Source of the DNA: Tupaia tana
Taxonomy: Eukaryota; Chordata; Mammalia; Scandentia; Tupaiidae
Assembly: GCA_026018925.1 (NCBI GenBank)
Contig: JAKSZU010000016.1
Span: 53,030,496-53,094,495, forward strand
DNA length: 64,000 bases
Reading direction: 5' to 3'
Each line of letters starts with the position of its first letter. The stretch's first letter is position 1. The notes beneath the pieces are model-generated. The model saw only the letters and a program-made list of their open reading frames with translations, searched no databases and had not been told where the DNA came from. Below, in pieces: positions 1 through 10,751 of this stretch. The position numbers were made by a program, and so were the translations under genes.

Positions 1-28
1 TCCATCTATATTAAGTGTCAGTTATGTA

Positions 29-258
29 GGGACAGATGGTGGTGCAATAAAGTACAGTAGTAAAATGCAACATTCTACAAAGCTGTCTCACAAGGGTAGG
101 TTCCAAGTTCAAACTCAGAAACCTCCCTGAGTATGTCAGTCATGTGTGTATTATGATACAGGGCTAGCTGAAGGCTAGGATGGATCACAGGGTTCGGACT
201 CTCTTGGCAGTGCTATGTCTGTCTCTTTCACTCATGGAAGAAAAAAAGATGAAAATCA
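29..258 (+). repeat. Family D tRNA-like SINE
   Basis: It shares with 48365-48596 and 59548-59745 a GGTGGTGCAATAAAGTAC-type head, the motif CTCCCTGAGTATG and a 3' end TCACTCATGG followed by A-rich sequence. The family differs from A and B in both head and body. This copy is diverged. Confidence 0.65.
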
Positions 259-352
259 AACACACAATTTTTTTTGTTTCTATTTATGAATGTTAACATG
301 TTCCACTGATCTGCCTTAATAGAGAAAACTTTCAGTTAAGAAAGTAAAGCTC

Positions 353-615
353 GGGGCCAGCAGTTGGCGTAATGGCTATGTCGCTGGACTCCCACATAGT
401 CGACCGCGGTTCGAGTCCCGGAACCGGTGGCTTAAACTCACGCCGGGCGCGTGTACGTACGTCCCCAAGATCCCGAGAGGAGAATGGAGGAGAAGGGATT
501 GTGGCATGGCCATCCCCTCTGCGGGGGTGATTTCTCGCTTCCTACCTCTCTGTCTCTCTCTCTCTGTCTGGCGAGCGCACGCGCCCTATAGCGAAAACCT
601 CTCCAAAAAAAAAAA
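353..615 (+). mobile_element. Family A SINE with intact target-site duplication
   Basis: Full-length copy: head with TAGC-type A box, GGTTCGAGTCCCGG B box, GGGGG palindrome region and ACGCGCCCTATAGCG 3' end with an A12 tail. It is flanked by AAGAAAGTAAAGCT at 338-351 and 616-629, a perfect 14-bp duplication, so it is fairly young. Confidence 0.93.
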
Positions 616-806
616 AAGAAAGTAAAGCTTGAAATCAGTGGCTTGAAATATAATTTTCTTGTTCCTTTTCAAAGTTGTTTCAGCTTGGTTCTTTGTATAT
701 CCAAAAGAATTTTACAATTAGTTTGATAACTCCTACAGAAAAGCTATTGGGATTTTATCACAAATGTGTTAGATTTATACAATCAATTTATGAAGAACTG
801 ATATCC

Positions 807-1058
807 TTTTTTTTTTTTTTCCTAAAGAGTAGTTTTTGCTATAGGGCGTGTGCACTCGCCAGAAAGGCAGAGACAGAAAGTGAGAAATCACCCCCTTAGG
901 GGGGCAACACAATTCCTTCTCCTCCATTCTCCTCTCAAGATCTTGAGCATGTGTACACATGTGCCTGGCCTAAGTTTAAGATGCTGGGTCCAGGATTCAA
1001 ACTATGGTCAACTACATGGGAGTCCAGTGTCTTAACCACTATGCCACTTGCTGGTCCC
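807..1058 (-). mobile_element. Family A SINE
   Basis: Full-length but diverged; poly(T) at the left, CTGGTCCC (head) at the right. The usual CCCCCCAGGGGGG palindrome has decayed to CCCCCTTAGGGGGG. Confidence 0.85.
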
Positions 1059-1097
1059 TCTATATAGCTAATTTTAAAAGAAAAAAAACTTGTATTA

Positions 1098-1249
1098 GGG
1101 CCAGCCAGCCAATGGTGTGGTGTTTGAAGCAGCTGGATCCCACATGGTCAGTTGCACAATTTAAGTCCTAAGTGTGACCATGCCCCCCATAAAGGAAGCT
1201 TTCTCATCCCTCCTCGCCGCCTCTATGACTGTGTCTCTTTCAATGAGGC

Positions 1250-1287
<38 letters not shown>
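1098..1287 (+). mobile_element. Family C SINE, internally shortened
   Basis: The head carries AGCTGGATCCCACATGG, and the body jumps quickly to the GTGTCTCTTTC 3' part, so the middle is missing. It ends in a 33-nt poly(A). Confidence 0.7.
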
Positions 1288-1292
<5 letters not shown>

Positions 1293-1380
1293 AAAATTTG
1301 GTCTTTTATGATACTCAATATTAAGAGAGGCAGACTTCAAATATAACAGTATTTTAAACACACAGAAATATGTTCTGTAG

Positions 1381-1559
1381 GCAGGTCGTGTGGTGGTTAA
1401 GGGCACTGAACTCTCCCACATGGCTGACTGCGGTTTGAGTCCCAGATCTGGTGGCTTCCTTTCTCTCTCTCTCCCCCCTCTCCCCCCCTCGCCCTCTCTG
1501 GTCAAATTAAAATAAATAAATAAATAAATAAAGTTAAATAAAATAATTCTTAAAAAAAA
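1381..1559 (+). mobile_element. Family B SINE beside BAZ1B exon 3
   Basis: Complete B element with GGTGGTTAAGGGCACTG head and TCTGGTCAAATTAAAAT tail. GAAATATGTTCTGTAG is duplicated at 1365-1380 and 1560-1575. It lies 75 bp downstream of the exon 3 donor. Confidence 0.92.
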
Positions 1560-1634
1560 GAAATATGTTCTGTAGTCTATGTTGGAAGCTCTAATTGTGA
1601 TAGTCAAATCATAGGGGAAAAACTGGGTACTTAC

Positions 1635-1779
1635 CTCAAAATCACACTCTTCTCCCACAGCGTATTTGGTCATAATCTCCAACCATGCTGTATCTACTAA
1701 CTTCTCTAAGGAGGCAGTGTTATGGTGAACCATTTCCAGAACAAGTTTCTCATACCAGGCAGGGAACTCTTCCTTCAAA
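1635..1779 (-). CDS. BAZ1B: BAZ1B coding exon 3 (residues 75-123)
   Basis: This exon supplies the last base of Leu75 and then 48 codons, ending with CDFE at residue 123 on a codon boundary. The acceptor is TTTATTTAG and the donor is GAG|GTAAGT, both consensus. The protein includes EFPAWYEKLVLEM and ASLEKLVDTAWLEI, the C-terminal half of the WAC domain. It joins in frame to exon 2, whose last two bases (CT) complete Leu75. A family B SINE (1381-1559) ends only 75 bp downstream of the donor without disturbing it. Reading runs on past the donor without a stop for a while, but that extension is SINE sequence and is not coding. Confidence 0.97.
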
Positions 1780-2009
1780 CTAAATAAATGTTATTAGTTA
1801 CTAAGAAAACTCAGAAAAGCCTATTCACAGATTTAACTTAGCATTTAAACCCTAAGTCCTAACCCATTTAGTTTAAAATATTTCACAATTCAAACATTTT
1901 TTTCCCTTTCTTTTAAGACTTAACTTTTTTAGAGCAGTTAAGTTTATTGGAAAATAAAAACATTTCTTTAGCAAATATATGGAAAGCACGGGACAATACA
2001 AAAACTAGG

Positions 2010-2290
2010 CTAGCCTATGGCATGGTGGTTAAGGAGCTGGATCCCACATAGCCAATTAAGCATTTGAGAAACACCCCTGGGCATACACAAAATCCTGAAA
2101 GGAGAGAGAAATATATTGGGTCATTAGGAAAGTTATCATGCATTTTTGCATGGAAAAATAAATACATCAAGATTTTTCTGACAACTCAATATTAGGGACT
2201 GCAAAATGACCATCTGCCATAGGGAATGCTTTCTCTGTCTCACTCTCTTTGCTTAAGCGCACGTATCCTCAGGAAAAACTGGAAGGAAAA
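2010..2290 (+). repeat. Decayed family C SINE, probably interrupted
   Basis: The head (GGCATGGTGGTTAAGGAGCTGG) and part of the body are at 2010-2110; a separate 3'-like piece (GAATGCTTTCTCTGTCTC) is at about 2220-2290. The intervening 100 bp is unrecognised. Confidence 0.45.
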
Positions 2291-2465
2291 AAGGATTAAA
2301 AACCATGCATTTTACAAGGATGGGCTTTTTTAAATGCATCTGGCCACTTCAAGAAGATAAAGAAAGGAACAGCTTCAACCTCATGAAAACAGTGAAGGAA
2401 ACTCAGAAACTTAACTGTGATTTTTAAGTTATACTACATTGTGACACATTAGAATTAGCAGTTTC

Positions 2466-2689
2466 TTTTTTTTTTTTTTTTTTTTTTTTTTGGAGAGGTT
2501 TTTGCTACTATAGCCACCTGTGCGCGCCAGAGAGACAGAGAGATAGAAAGTGAGAAATCACCCCCCCGGGGATCTTGGGCACACACACACATGTGCCCAG
2601 CATGAGTTTAAGCACCGGGTCTGGGACTTGAACAGCGGTTGACTACATGGGAGTCCAGCGATGTAGCCATTAAGCTATCTGCTGGTCCC
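2466..2689 (-). mobile_element. Family A SINE with target duplication
   Basis: Minus-oriented copy with a long poly(T). AGAATTAGCAGTTTC (2451-2465) and AGAATTACCAGTTTC (2690-2704) flank it, one mismatch. Part of the body between the palindrome and the ATCTTGGGCAC motif is deleted. Confidence 0.88.
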
Positions 2690-3288
2690 AGAATTACCAG
2701 TTTCATTATAGATTTAAAGTTCTTACATGAGGAATACAATTCCAAGACTATACTGTGGATGGTGCCTATTGATAACCACAAAATGACAGCACTATTTGTC
2801 AACCTTCTCTTTACAAATAAGTTCAGACATACATTTACTACACATTCAATGACTTGTGTTTCTAGATATTTAAATACAATTTCAGTGACAGTTCTTATTC
2901 AATATACATAAGACAGTTCCTGAACTACTACTTTACATAAAATTGTACCTTCTAAAAAAAAATGCATTTTACAGGAAAAGATAAGGACTTTTAAGTAGTT
3001 TTGTCAGACTGACATATCCTGGTTAATTTTCTCATCCATAAAATGAAAACAGGAATATCATGAGTAGCGTTGAACATTTTCTCATTTGTTTGTTTGGCAG
3101 TGGACTCCTTTTCAGCTCAGCTACAAATTTATTCATATCCTTTGTTCATTTTTTGGAGGACATTAGCATGTTAGTGTGTTTGTGTTATGACTCAGTCAAC
3201 AAACTACTTTGACATGTATTCATTCATTTAGTTCTCACAGTAACTTTTGAGGTGTCTATAATGTTCATGTTAAAGGAGATAAATCAGA

Positions 3289-3826
3289 GGCACCAGCAGA
3301 TTCCATAATGGCTATGTTGCTGGGCTCCCACATAGTCGACTGAGGCTTGTGTCCCAGACCCAATGGCTTTAAAACTCATGCCAGGGGCGGTGTGCATGTG
3401 CCCAAGATCCAGAGAGGAGAATGAAAGAGAAGGGATTGCGGTGCGACCATCCCCCCCGGGGGGTGATTTCTCACTTTCTGTCTTTCTGTGTCTGTCTGGC
3501 GAGTACACACACCCTATAGCAAAAAAATCTCTCAGAAAAAAAAACAAAAGAAAAAGAAAAGAAATCAAGAAAAGATTAAGTTAGAACAATGGTTAGAAAG
3601 AACTCCAAAGTTCTGGCAAAGTAAAAGCAATAAGGTATCACTTTTGACATTTTTTTAAAATTTATTTTATTTTATTGTTTTAAAATTTGTTATGGAGCAC
3701 ATGCACTCACCAAAGAAAATCAGAGAGAGAGAGGCAAAGTGAGAAAGCAAGCTGCCAGGTCTGTGATTCGAATTACCTCAGCCATGTGGGAGTCCAGTGC
3801 CCTGACCACCAAGCCTACCGGTCCCA
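3289..3826. mobile_element. Family A SINE (+) then family B SINE (-)
   Basis: A full-length A copy at about 3289-3565 on plus is followed, after 90 bp, by a B copy at about 3655-3826 on minus (AAGTGAGAAAGCAAGCTGCC ... GTGGGAGTCCAGTG). Both are moderately diverged. Confidence 0.8.
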
Positions 3827-4003
3827 CTTCTGACTTATTAAACTAGCAAAAAAAGTTTTCTTTTAATTATCACAGCCATTATATGCAAGTAAACAGTGAA
3901 GTGGCACTCAGACACTGTTGACAACCTACATTTAACCTTCATATGCTCATGAAGATATTTACCACTGGATTTTTTATAGCAGCAAAAAATAGGAAGCAAC
4001 CTT

Positions 4004-4526
4004 GGGCCAACCTATAACCTAGTGGTTAAGGGAGGCAGATCTACATGGATGACCGAGGTTCAAGTCCTGGCCACAGCAGCCTCAAACACATGCAGGACGC
4101 AGGATGTGTGTGTGTGCGCATACCCAAACATCCTGAAAGAAGGAAGAAATGGAGGAAAAGAGATTGTGGCGCGACCACACCCCTTTGAGAGGTGATTTCT
4201 CCCTCTCACTCTCTCTCTCTCTTTCTAGCCAGTACATGTGCCCTCTGGCAACTAAAAAAAACTTTTTTTGAATGAGAAGCAACCTATGGGCAGCTGGTGG
4301 CATGGTGGGTGGGGTAGTAGGATCCTACATGGCCCACTCTGCAGTTCAATTCCCAGACCCATGGCTTGAAAGACATGGCAAGTGTATGTGTACATATGCC
4401 AAAAATCCCAAGAGAGATAGAGAAGGGATTGCTGCCTGGCCATCCCACCAGGGGTGACTTCTCAATTTCCCTCTCTTAGTCTCTTTCTAGTGAGCACACA
4501 TTCCCTGTCGCAAAAATTCAAAAAAA
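4004..4526 (+). mobile_element. Two A/C-type SINEs in tandem
   Basis: Copies at about 4004-4268 and 4288-4526 share the body and 3' end of family A but have diverged heads. They are separate insertions in the same orientation. Confidence 0.75.
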
Positions 4527-4569
4527 GGGGAAGCCACCTAAATGAACCGTTGTTAAGATACTGAATTTT

Positions 4570-4827
4570 GGGACCAGCAGTTAGCGTAATAGCTATGTCG
4601 CTGGACTCCCACGTAGTCGACCGCGGTTCAAGTCCCGGACCCGGTGGCTTAAAACTCACGCCGGGCGCGTGTGCGTGCGTGCCCAAGATCCCGAGAGGAG
4701 AATGGAGGACAAGGGATTGTGGCGTGGCCATCCCCCCTGGGGGGTGAATTCTCGCTTTCTGTCTCTCTCTGTCTGTCTGGCGAGCGCACGCGCCCTATAG
4801 CGAAAACCTCTCCAAAAAAAAAAAAAA
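4570..4827 (+). mobile_element. Young family A SINE
   Basis: Close to the family A consensus, including a perfect palindrome CCCCCCTGGGGGG. AAGATACTGAATTTT is perfectly duplicated at 4555-4569 and 4828-4842. Confidence 0.95.
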
Positions 4828-4960
4828 AAGATACTGAATTTTGATCAGACTATTACTTGAAGTTTTTGGTGGGCAGAGGAGGATAGTGCGTAAGAACACT
4901 GGTGCACATGCCAGTATTAGGTTTCTGTTACAATGGTATATATAAGAAAATAACTCTCAA

Positions 4961-5300
4961 GCCTGCAGGTGGTATGGTGGTTAAGGTGCTGGACTCCCAA
5001 ATGGCCAACTACAATTTAAGTCATGGACCTGGCAGCATACTTTCTCACTTTCCCTTTCTTTCTCCATCTCTCTAGTCAAATTTAAAAAAATAATAATAAT
5101 AAATTAATTAATTCTTTAAAAAAGGAAAGAACTCTTGGGGACCAGCAAGTGGCATAGTGGTTAAGACACTGGACACTCCCACATGGGACCACTGTTCAAG
5201 TTCCAGACCTGGTGGCTTGCTTTCTCACCCCCGCCCCCCCGGTCAAATTAAATAAATTAATGAATAAATAAAATAAAACATAATTATTTTTTAAAAAAGA
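4961..5300 (+). mobile_element. Two family B SINEs in tandem
   Basis: Copies at about 4961-5125 and 5138-5299. Both carry GGTTAAG-type heads and TCAAATT tails with A-rich simple repeats; neither has a clear duplication. Confidence 0.8.
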
Positions 5301-5414
5301 ACACTCTATCACTCTTTGTTATTAATAAAAATAAATGTTATTAATAAAAACAACTGACTGCTGGACAAAAATCCCTTCCTATATATATGTACTCTTATGA
5401 TCTGTTTGTTTGTT

Positions 5415-5605
5415 TGTTTTTATTATTCTTTAAACTTGACCAGAGATAGACAGAAAGACAGAAAGGCAAAGTGAGAAAGCAAGCCACCAGACACATGTGC
5501 CCCAAATCCTAAGAATGAAGGAGAAGGGATTGTGGAATGGCTACACCTCTGGGGGTGGTGATTTCTCACTTTTATTCTCTCTCCAGGAAGCACTTGCACC
5601 GTATG

Positions 5606-5638
<33 letters not shown>

Positions 5639-5640
5639 AA
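5415..5640. repeat. Composite: B fragment (-) joined to A 3' half (+)
   Basis: A minus-strand B fragment (to about 5490) runs directly into the plus-strand 3' half of an A element ending in A36. The opposed orientation indicates insertion of a 5'-truncated A copy or a rearrangement. Confidence 0.6.
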
Positions 5641-5954
5641 AGAAAATCAATCTACCAACTTATCTATTATATCCCAGTCATGATCAATTTGCTTCCAGCC
5701 TCCTTGCCTTTATTAAAGCCGTTTCTTACACTCTGTCTTCTTCCCACTGTCCTCACTTCCCAGCTAAACCATCGTTCCAAGATGTCTTCAGACTTCCTAT
5801 TTTCACAAAACTTTTCCTGGCCACCCATAAATCCACTCTCTTTCCAATAAGCCTCCCAGAAATTCAGGTTTAAAATTTAACTGATTGAGGGTATTCGCAG
5901 AGATTAAGGCTGAACAATGATGTTCAGATTATTTTACTAACTGTATCATTTACA

Positions 5955-6083
5955 TTTTTTTCCCGAGAGGTTTTTGCTATAAAGACGCGTGCGCTCACCA
6001 GAAAGACAGAGAGACAGAATGAGAAATCACCCCCCAGGGGGGATGGCCACACCACGATGCACATATGCCCAAATTCTGCGTGT
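5955..6083 (-). repeat. Truncated family A SINE
   Basis: Contains the 3' end and palindrome (CCCCCCAGGGGGG) but lacks the tRNA-like head. Confidence 0.7.
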
Positions 6084-6147
6084 TTTCTGAGAAAATACCC
6101 AGACAACTAGGCACTTTAAATATAGACAGGACTTTTTTAAGAAACCC

Positions 6148-6599
6148 CAATCAGGCTGGACAATAGCACTGTACAGAAGAAGCTGGATCCCACATGCCCA
6201 ACCAGAGCTTGAGTCCTGGTCCCAGAGATCTGAAAAATACTCCCCAGGATCCTGATGGGATGAAGAACTGAACGAAAAACAACTGAGGTGTAGCCAGGCC
6301 CTGTTAGGGGTGTTTTCTTTCTCCCCCACATCCCTGCCATAAGCACATCGCACATATCCTCTGGTGTAAAAAAAACAATGAACAGAAAAGATACCCAAGG
6401 CCCAAGGGTGGTGTGGAGATTATTGAGGCTAGATCTCAGATGACCAACTGCATAGTTCAAATCCTAGACCCAGTGGTGCAAAACTCACAACAGGTACTTG
6501 GTGCCCAAAATCACAAGAGGAAAAGGAATTGTGGCATGGCCATCTCCACTCCCACCACCACCCCACACCCCCAGTCTCTGGCAAGCATACCCACCCTAT

Positions 6600-6630
<31 letters not shown>
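6148..6630 (+). repeat. Two old A/C-type SINEs
   Basis: About 6148-6375 (family C head, AGCTGGATCCCACATG) and 6399-6630 (A-like, ending in A30). Both are strongly diverged. Confidence 0.65.
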
Positions 6631-6633
<3 letters not shown>

Positions 6634-7052
6634 CTCCACTTACAAAAACTGTCCTCGAATTGTGTATTTATTTGACAGCTGCTACAAATAATACCCAAAA
6701 TTTCAAATGATCATAAACTTTTTGCTAATTTGTTGTCTCTCTCTCACTTCTAGATCATATCAGCTTCCTTTCCTCAGAATCACATTTCCAAAACATCTAC
6801 AAGGTAAAAGTATAGCTCAAGAACACTCAAAGTCCTAGTAAATAAATAAGTGCACACATAACTAACTATATATTATACACCCTGCTATTAGCAAACCGCC
6901 ATTAGGTAAAGGCACCCAGACAGCAATACAATACACCAATGTAGTGTATTCTGATTTTCTAAATTTAAATACAAATAGTACTTTGCAGCTACTATTCCCC
7001 CTTTCCTAACAATGTGAAGATGTTGCCAAAGGCCAATGATTCCATTACTTAC

Positions 7053-7169
7053 AGTTCAGCAACTTCCTGTTCTTCTTCCCAGGCTTCCTTATGTGTTAGC
7101 TGACTGCTTCCAGTACTCTTACATGTCCAAATGCGCTCACTGTATCTTTCCAAGCGGGCTTCATATTCT
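7053..7169 (-). CDS. BAZ1B: BAZ1B coding exon 2 (residues 36-75)
   Basis: The exon is 117 nt, with acceptor CTGCCCCAG and donor ACT|GTAAGT. Its first base completes Glu36 (GA|A), and 38 codons follow, beginning EYEARLERYSERIW and ending EEEQEVAE, plus two bases of Leu75. Residues such as RIWTCKSTGSSQLTHKEAW form the core of the WAC domain, shared with the paralogue BAZ1A in general pattern but matching BAZ1B specifically. No frameshift or stop is present. Confidence 0.98.
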
Positions 7170-7339
7170 CTGGGGCAGAAGCTCAGGAAAACAACATTCA
7201 AGCAACAGAGGCAACAAAATCATGTCCATATACTACTATAGGAGAAAATATACAAGATCTTTCTTACAAATAGATAGCTTAAGAAGATAAAAATGGAATC
7301 GGGTTTTCAAGTGACAAATCCAAACCAAAATGATTCATA

Positions 7340-7560
7340 CCTAAATATAAACCCAGCCACAGTGGCACACACTGCTAATATACTGTACTCCACAGGCTGG
7401 AATTACATGGGAGGCCCCAGTTCAATGTCAGGTCTAACCTAAAGCCTGGGTGCAGAAGCATATAATTTTATCAAGTAGGGGAGGCTGAAGCAGGAAAACC
7501 AAAATTTGAGGCTTGCCTGAGCAATATAGCAAGACCCTGTCTAAGGATCCAGGCACGGAT
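7340..7560 (+). repeat. Chimeric tRNA-like / 7SL (Alu)-like SINE
   Basis: The left half (AGTGGCACACACTGC ... CCCAGTTCAATGTC) looks like a tRNA with a B-box remnant. The right half (GGGGAGGCTGAAGCAGGA ... GAGCAATATAGCAAGACCC) matches the Alu/7SL pattern. The order tRNA then 7SL recurs at 58530-58725. Such chimeras are known from tree shrews. Confidence 0.6.
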
Positions 7561-7679
7561 CACAACAGGGTATTGATATTTTCAGTACAACTGATGTACT
7601 CAATTCACCAAAGTTTCATTTCACGAGAATCACACAATACTAAAATTCCATAAGAAAAAATAAATACACTAGTGGTAAA

Positions 7680-8164
7680 AAATAATTTTTTTAAACTGTA
7701 AGAAAGCACCTACACTCACCAGAGATGGAATGGAATGGAATGGAATGGAATGGAATGGAATGGAATGGAATGGAATGGAATGGAAAGGAAAGGAAAGGAA
7801 AAGAAAGGAAAGGGAGAAAACACCCAACAGTGGAACGTGGTCATGAGTCAATCCCTTCTCCGTTTCTCCATCCCAATGGGATTTTGGACATGCATGCACA
7901 CACACCTAGCATGATTTCATGTATTTCTTTTTCTCTTTCAAGATTTTGGCTATGGGGTGCGGGCACTCACCAGAGAGACAGAAAGAGGAAAATCACCCCC
8001 CAGGGGGATGGCTACACTGCAATCCCTTCTCCTCCATTCTCCTCTTGGTATCCTGGGCACACAGGCACCCGGTCTTGAGTTTTAAGCTGCTGGGTCTGGG
8101 ACTCGAACCGCAATCGACCACAAGGGAGTCCAGCGACATAACCACTACACCATTTGCTGGTCCC
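7680..8164 (-). mobile_element. Two family A SINEs, one carrying a pentamer repeat
   Basis: The first (about 7680-7920) lacks its head and contains the TGGAA array where the GACAGAGA tract normally stands. The second (about 7925-8164) is nearly complete, ending at the CTGGTCCC head. Confidence 0.75.
7726..7800 (+). repeat. (TGGAA)n microsatellite
   Basis: About 12 uninterrupted GGAAT pentamers, then GGAAA variants. It reads open on both strands (repeating MEWNG and SIPFH), which is composition, not coding. It lies inside a SINE body. Confidence 0.95.
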
Positions 8165-8165
8165 C

Positions 8166-8575
8166 TGGCATGTTTTTCAACTCGCTAAGGCCAGGACTCA
8201 AGTATCAGTCAGTCATGTGGGATCCAGCTCCTTTAACCACTAAACTACAGGGTTAGCCCAGAAGTAAGAATTTAAGGTAAATGAATTGTCACACAACTCA
8301 GATAATGACTAAGTTTAGAATCAGTCCACACTGAGGCCAGCGGGTGGCATAGTGGTTACAGTGGTGGACTCCCCCATGGTCAACTGCCATTCAAGCCTTG
8401 GACGTGGCTTCAAAATCACAATGGAACGTGGGAGTGTGCATAACCAAAATCAAAGGAGGGTGGAGAAAAGAGGATTATGGTGTGGCCATCCTCCCCTGTG
8501 GGGTAATTTCTCACTTTCCCTTTCACTGTCTCTGTCTCGCATACGTGATCTACAGCAAAAATCTTTAAAAGATTC
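8166..8575. repeat. Family C fragment (-) then family A SINE (+)
   Basis: A head-only C fragment on minus (8166-8260) is followed by an A copy on plus (about 8334-8570), flanked by AATCAGTCCACACT / GATTCAGTCCACATT. Confidence 0.7.
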
Positions 8576-8714
8576 AGTCCACATTAAGATTAGATGACTA
8601 GACCACAGTCTCACAGGGCAGCCTGGAATAACCTTGGGCATATACTAATGATCTATTTACTAATATCTATGGAAACACTTGTTGCTTCTTAAGGTTTACA
8701 AAATAAATCTGGTG

Positions 8715-9021
8715 ACGGAACCAACAGTTAGCGTAATGGCTATGTCACTGGACTCCCACATAGTTGACCGCGGTTCGAGTCCCGGACCTGGTGGCTTAAA
8801 CTCACACCAGGCACATGTGCGTGCATGCCCAAGATCCCGAGATCCCAAGAGGAGAATGGAGGAGAAGGGATTGCGGCTTGGCCATCCTCCCTCGGGGGTG
8901 ATTTCTCGCTTTTGATCTCTCTGTCTCTATCTCTCTGTCTGGCGAGCACACACACACCCTATAGCAAAAACCTCTCCCAAAAAATAAATAAATAAATAAA
9001 CAAACAAACAAACAAATAAAT
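8715..9021 (+). mobile_element. Family A SINE with long A-rich tail
   Basis: Perfect 14-bp duplication AAATAAATCTGGTG at 8701-8714 and 9022-9035. The tail has grown into (AAAT)n and (AAAC)n. Confidence 0.92.
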
Positions 9022-9036
9022 AAATAAATCTGGTGG

Positions 9037-9705
9037 CTAGCCAGGTGGAATGGTGGTTTGGCAGCTGGATCTCACATGGCCAACTAGGGCCAGACTTGGG
9101 CCTTAAAAAACATGCTGGTGCGGGACCAGCAGTTAGTGTAATGGCTATGTCGCTAGACTCCCATGTGGTCGACCACGGTTCACATCCCGGACCCGGTGGC
9201 TTAAAATTCACGCCGGGCATGTGTGCATGAGTGCCCAAGATCCCGGGAGGAGAAGGGATTGTGGCGTGGCCATCCCCCCTGGGGGGTGACTTCTCACTTT
9301 GTGACTCTGTCTCTCTCTGTCTTTCTGGCCAGCGCACATGTCCTATAGCAAAATCCTCTCAAAAAAAACCCCAAAAAACAAAAAAACATGCTGGTGGGCC
9401 AGCAGGTGGCATGGTGGATGAGGTGCTGGATTCCCACATGGCTGACCATGGTTCCAGTCCTAGACCTGGTGGCTTGCTTTCTCTCTCTGGTCAAATAAAA
9501 AATAAATTAACTAAACAAATGATTCTAAAAATAATTAAATTTTTCTTAAAAAATGTTGGTCATGTGTGCATGTATGCCCACTATCCCAAGAGGAGAGGGG
9601 AGAAGAGACTGAAGCATGGTCATCCTCCCTGAGGGGTGATTTCTCACATTCCTTCCCTCTCTCTCCAGGAAGTACAAAAAGTCTTATAGAAAAAAATTAA
9701 AAATT
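9037..9705 (+). mobile_element. Nested SINEs: C host split by A and B insertions
   Basis: A C/A-type host starts at 9037 and resumes at about 9560 with GCCCACTATCCCAAGAGGAG. Within it lie a family A copy (9121-9380) with duplication AAAAAACATGCTGGTG at 9105-9120 and 9381-9396, and then a family B copy (9397-9550). Family A therefore inserted into C, and B used the neighbouring site. Confidence 0.85.
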
Positions 9706-9854
9706 AAAAATTAAATCACAGAAAATAAAGTTGAGCAAAATCTTGATTGGTAGAATGATTTTTCAAGTCTTTTGGGCCCAGATTACTTTCCTACGGAAAA
9801 CATTTGTATTTTAGAGGAACTGAGGACAAAGATTTTCTTTCTTTTAAATATTTG

Positions 9855-10048
9855 CTTCTTTCATGAGGAGAACCAGACAGACACAGGGACCCGCAACAGG
9901 GTCTTGTCACTCTGTGATCTTCAATCCAGCCTTGCAACCAGCCAGGATCATGGATACACCTGGTGTTCGGACTTACCTGGGGTCTAAACTTTGGTCCCTC
10001 CCATATCACTCTAAAAATATCACAGTGGTGCCCCACTGCCTGTACCAC
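9855..10048 (-). repeat. Family E decayed tRNA-like element
   Basis: Shares AGACA(G)ACACAGGGAC...AACAGGGTC and TCACTCTGTGATCT with 10945-11400. The strand is inferred from that copy's minus-like end. Confidence 0.4.
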
Positions 10049-10094
10049 TAATGCTGCCTAAATACAAGATTTGTTTTCGTTTTGTTTTTTAGGT

Positions 10095-10719
10095 TTTCTG
10101 ACTCGTAAGGAGTCCAGCACCCTAACCACCACACTACTGCTGGCCCAACAATCTCTTTCTTTTTTTCTTTTTCTTTTCTTTTTTTTTTTTTTTAAATTTT
10201 GCTACAAGGCATGTGTGCTCATTGGAGAGAGAAAGTGAGAAAGCAAGCCACCAAGTCTGGGACTCAAACTGTAATTGGCCAGGTGGGAGTCCAGCACCCC
10301 AACCACACCACCTGTTGGCCCTGATCCTTCTCTTTCTTCTTTTCTTTGGAGAGATTTTTGCCATGGGGTGTGCTCGCCAGAGAGAAACAGACAAACATGG
10401 GGAAGGATGGCCATGCCGCAATCCCTTCTCCATTCTCCTCTGAGGATTTTGGGAATGCACACACACAGACTCAGTGTGAGTTTTTTAGGTTGATTCTTTT
10501 GTTTAAGAGAGATTATTGCTATAGAGCACAAGTACTCACCAGAGAGACAGAAAGCAAATCAACCCCCAAGAAGGATGGTCATGCTGCAATCCCTTCTCCT
10601 CTAGTCTCCTCTTATGCACATGTGCCTGACATGAATTTAAGCTACCCAGTCCAGGACTCAAACCACAGTCGACTACATGGGAGTCCAACAATGTAACTAT
10701 CACACCATCTGTTAGTCCC
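10095..10719 (-). repeat. Cluster of four minus-strand SINE pieces
   Basis: A B head fragment (10095-10147), a B copy (about 10160-10320), a head-less A fragment (about 10340-10490) and an A copy (10495-10719) lie in direct succession. Confidence 0.7.
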
Positions 10720-10751
10720 CAATCCTTTTCCATTTAACTAATTAATTTCCG

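Noticed and set aside
7669..8078. Repetitive MEWNG / SIPFH peptides
   Set aside because: Translation of the TGGAA microsatellite within SINEs.
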